Source: an uncultured Polyangiaceae bacterium
GTDB taxonomy: Bacteria; Myxococcota_A; Polyangia; Polyangiales; Houyiibacteriaceae
Assembly: GCA_947259605.1 (NCBI GenBank)
Contig: CAMYMX010000110.1
Span: forward strand, 1 to 8,641
Length of the DNA stretch: 8,641 bases
Reading direction: 5' to 3'
Below, in pieces: positions 6,776 through 8,641 of the stretch; within the stretch, counting starts at the first letter, position 1, and every line of letters begins with the position of its first letter. Below the pieces are notes generated by a model that saw only the letters and a list, made by a program, of their open reading frames with translations, did no database searches and was not told the origin of the DNA. The translations under genes were made by a program, and so were the position numbers.

Positions 6776-7737
6776 GAACCGAAAGACCGACCTCGATTTC
6801 GAAGCTTCGTTGGGGAATTGCTGCTGTTTCGATCTTCTTTGCCGCCGCCTGGCTGCTGTTGGCCGGTGAGGGCCGCTTCCGAGCAGCGTTCCTCGTCTTG
6901 GGAGCGAGCCTGTTCCTGGGGGCAGGCCTGCTGCGTTCGGTCGAGCGGCTGCTGCGCGCTTCGCAGTCGTCGCGACCCTTGGATCCCGTCAATCCCGCCA
7001 TGCCTTCCATGCTCGAAACGATCGAGACGCACTCGGCGAAGCCGGAGCTGCCCGCGCGGCAACGCGCCCGCTTCTTTGGGGCGCTCGGTCACGAGCTTCG
7101 AAACCCGCTCAATTCGGTTACGGGGTTTTCCGATATGCTGCTCAGCCGCGTCGATGGCGAGCTCAACGCCGAGCAGGAGAGCAGCGTCCGCACGATCCGC
7201 GCGAGCGCGGAGCGGCTTCTTCGTTTGGTTTCGACGGTGGTCGACCAATCGAAGATCGAGGCAGGGACGCTTCGCTTGCAACAACAGTGGGTGGTGCCCG
7301 ACGAGCTCATCACCGACTCCATCGGGTTCGCGCGGTCTCGGGCCGAGGGCATTTCGGTGATCGGCGGGGTTGCCGATGGGCTTCCACGGGTGTTCGTTGA
7401 CCGGCATCGAACCGTACACGCGCTCGTGAGCCTCGCGGTGCTGGTCATACGTTCGTCGGGGACCGACATCGTGATGCGCGTTGCGCCGCCGCGACGCGAC
7501 CAGGTCGGCAAGGGGTTCGTCCAATTCGACCTGATGGCGACGCTCAAGGATTCCTCCGCCGATACCCTGGCCATCGTCGAACGACTCGAAACGCCGCTGT
7601 CCCGCTCAGATGCGCTGGGCCTGGAGGTTGCGGTCGCGCGAAGCGTGATCGAAGCGCAAGGTGGGCGCATCTGGACCGAAGCTGGTACAGCCGGCAGCCT
7701 TCGCGTCTGTATGACCTTGCCGACCTCGGCGAACTAG
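6772..7737 (+). CDS. Membrane histidine-kinase-like protein with degenerate ATPase domain (second of pair)
   Basis: This is a 321-aa protein with the same plan as its neighbour: two membrane helices (about 14-31 and 38-55), a short linker, a HisKA domain with GHELRNPLNSVTGFSD (His107), then DQSKIEAGTLRL (158-169), the usual end of the dimerisation domain. In the ATPase-like half, the N box Asn is replaced (Leu224 by my alignment of HALVSLAVLVIRSSG, 216-230). A G1 DxGxG motif is absent, but a G2-like relic remains (ALGLEVAVARSVIEAQGGRIW, less one residue, 281-300). It is therefore less eroded than the first copy, but still unlikely to be an active kinase. Over 43 residues from the H-box His the two proteins share 24 identities, pointing to tandem duplication. 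ATG 6772 overlaps the previous stop by 4 nt, with AGGG (6762-6765) as binding site. No response regulator is adjacent. Confidence 0.9.
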   Translation: MRTERPTSISKLRWGIAAVSIFFAAAWLLLAGEGRFRAAFLVLGASLFLGAGLLRSVERLLRASQSSRPLDPVNPAMPSMLETIETHSAKPELPARQRARFFGALGHELRNPLNSVTGFSDMLLSRVDGELNAEQESSVRTIRASAERLLRLVSTVVDQSKIEAGTLRLQQQWVVPDELITDSIGFARSRAEGISVIGGVADGLPRVFVDRHRTVHALVSLAVLVIRSSGTDIVMRVAPPRRDQVGKGFVQFDLMATLKDSSADTLAIVERLETPLSRSDALGLEVAVARSVIEAQGGRIWTEAGTAGSLRVCMTLPTSAN

Positions 7738-8573
7738 GTCTCGTCCGGCTTGGACGCGTCTAGGATGGCCTGGTAGGCCCGATTGCGTTTCCAGCCGAGG
7801 TCTTGCTGGAGCCTCTGCGTCATCTCTTTGTTCGAAAGACCCTCGTGTTTCCATTCGACCAAGAGCGCGTCGAGGTCGACGTCTTCGACCGCTCCGTCCG
7901 CGGCTTTGCCTTCGACGACGACCGTAATTTCGCCCCGCGCTGGGTTCGAAAGCTCTCCCCGAACTTCTGAGACCGCGCCGCGAATGGTTTGCTCATGCAT
8001 CTTCGTCAGCTCGCGGCAGAGGGCGATTTGCCTCTCGCCCCCCAACTCTCGTTCGAGGTCCTCCAAGGTCGCATGGATGCGATGGGGCGATTCGAACAGC
8101 ACCACCGTGACCTCCGAGTGTGCGATCCGCTGAAGAGCGCTGCGTCGGTCTCCGCCCCCACGAGGCAGGAACCCTTCGAAGACGAAACGACGGACGGGGA
8201 GTCCAGCGACGCAAAGAGCCGCCAAGACGGCGCTTGGACCTGGGATCGCTTCGACGGAAATGCCCGCCTCGGCCGCGCGCGAGACCAGGTAGACCCCGGG
8301 GTCGCTGACCACTGGCGTCCCCGCATCGCTCACCAAGGCGTAGTGAGCCCCGTTGGCGAGCTCGTCGACGATTTGAAGCACCTTGTCGTCGTTGCTGTGT
8401 GCGTGAAAGGAACGCAGCGGGGTCGAGATGCCATGCTTCGCGCAAAGCGTCCGTGTATGGCGGGTATCCTCCGCGAGAATGAGGTCGGCTTCGCCCAGAA
8501 CGCGCAGTGCCCGTAGCGTGACGTCTTCGAGACAACCGATGGGCGTCGCAACCACGGACAGGCGGCCTGACAT
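7734..8573 (-). CDS. rsmI: 16S rRNA (cytidine(1402)-2'-O)-methyltransferase RsmI
   Basis: This 279-aa protein is of normal RsmI length and belongs to the tetrapyrrole methylase fold. By family knowledge it uses S-adenosylmethionine to methylate the ribose of C1402 in the decoding centre of 16S rRNA, in the cytosol. Visible signatures in order: VVATPIGCLEDVTLRAL (7-23), LAEDTRHTRTL (33-43), ALVSDAGTPVVSDPG (79-93), AIPGPSAVLAAL (109-120), FVFEGFLPR (130-138), VLFESPHR (158-165). The basic C-terminal extension has SNKEMTQRL. One oddity is Cys14 where the family normally has Asn (TPIGNLxD). ATG 8571-8573 is the only sensible start: an in-frame TAA lies 9 nt upstream and the conserved VVATPIG begins at residue 7. 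CAGGGG abuts the start codon, unusually close for a Shine-Dalgarno sequence. The gene converges on the kinase-like gene, both stops sharing CTAG. Confidence 0.95.
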   Translation of the reverse strand: MSGRLSVVATPIGCLEDVTLRALRVLGEADLILAEDTRHTRTLCAKHGISTPLRSFHAHSNDDKVLQIVDELANGAHYALVSDAGTPVVSDPGVYLVSRAAEAGISVEAIPGPSAVLAALCVAGLPVRRFVFEGFLPRGGGDRRSALQRIAHSEVTVVLFESPHRIHATLEDLERELGGERQIALCRELTKMHEQTIRGAVSEVRGELSNPARGEITVVVEGKAADGAVEDVDLDALLVEWKHEGLSNKEMTQRLQQDLGWKRNRAYQAILDASKPDET

Positions 8574-8641
8574 CCCCTGGCGTTACCACATCTCCGCCGC
8601 TTCGCGACCCGGCCGCTCAGGGAGATTCGTAGACTTCGACG
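8574..8641 (-). other. rsmI upstream region, possible end of another gene
   Basis: These 68 bp lead into rsmI. On the minus strand one frame is open from the window edge and ends EMW then TAA (8583-8585), 9 nt before the rsmI ATG; its third positions are GC-rich. A second frame ends VEVYESP then TGA (8617-8619). Either could be the C-terminus of a co-transcribed upstream gene, but too little is visible to choose. No promoter is evident. Confidence 0.25.

Noticed and set aside
5807..7737. Conventional two-component sensor kinases
   Set aside because: HisKA is present, but the ATP-binding N and G1 boxes are missing in both, no sensor domain is present and no response regulator lies next to them, so an ordinary active kinase label would mislead.
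1..8641. Mobile element, CRISPR array, toxin-antitoxin or phage-defence locus, tRNA or rRNA
   Set aside because: No transposase or integrase motifs, no spaced direct repeats other than the coding TSP3 units, no short toxin-antitoxin gene pair and no RNA-gene signature were visible on either strand.

Overview
The window is a high-GC bacterial chromosome segment with seven genes packed almost end to end. A partial OmpA-type outer-membrane protein carrying calcium-binding-like (thrombospondin type 3) repeats opens it. Together with the GC-rich third codon positions, this suggests Myxococcota or a related former Deltaproteobacterium. That assignment is an inference from gene style; there is no rRNA or marker that fixes the taxon. 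I see no mobile element, CRISPR array, tRNA or rRNA.

Layout. (1) Rightward, 3-1275: the 3' part of an OmpA/TSP3 protein, then, after 1 nt, a 187-aa protein with a degenerate YkvA/DUF1232-like core. (2) Leftward, 1280-3830: a site-2-type M50 membrane metalloprotease followed, 40 nt downstream, by an unrecognised 534-aa protein with a signal peptide, an extracytoplasmic beta-rich part and several membrane segments. (3) Rightward, 3902-7737: a cytoplasmic GH15 glucoamylase/trehalase-type hydrolase, then two tandem membrane histidine-kinase-like proteins (9-nt gap, then a 4-nt ATGA overlap), so a likely three-gene operon. (4) Leftward, 7734-8573: rsmI, the 16S rRNA C1402 2'-O-methyltransferase, whose stop codon shares a CTAG with the stop of the second kinase-like gene. 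The last 68 bp are the rsmI upstream region.

How the genes may work together. The clearest unusual feature is the kinase pair. Both keep an intact phospho-acceptor histidine box (HEFRTPLN, HELRNPLN). Both lack the Asn of the N box and any recognisable DxGxG G1 box of the ATPase domain, have no sensor domain beyond two membrane helices, and have no response regulator beside them. They look like tandemly duplicated pseudokinases or phosphotransfer/dimerisation adaptors, apparently co-transcribed with an alpha-glucan or trehalose hydrolase. The second point of interest is the M50 protease paired with an unknown membrane protein. The junctions are very compact: two convergent gene pairs with no room for a separate terminator, and one divergent start region of about 56-71 bp.
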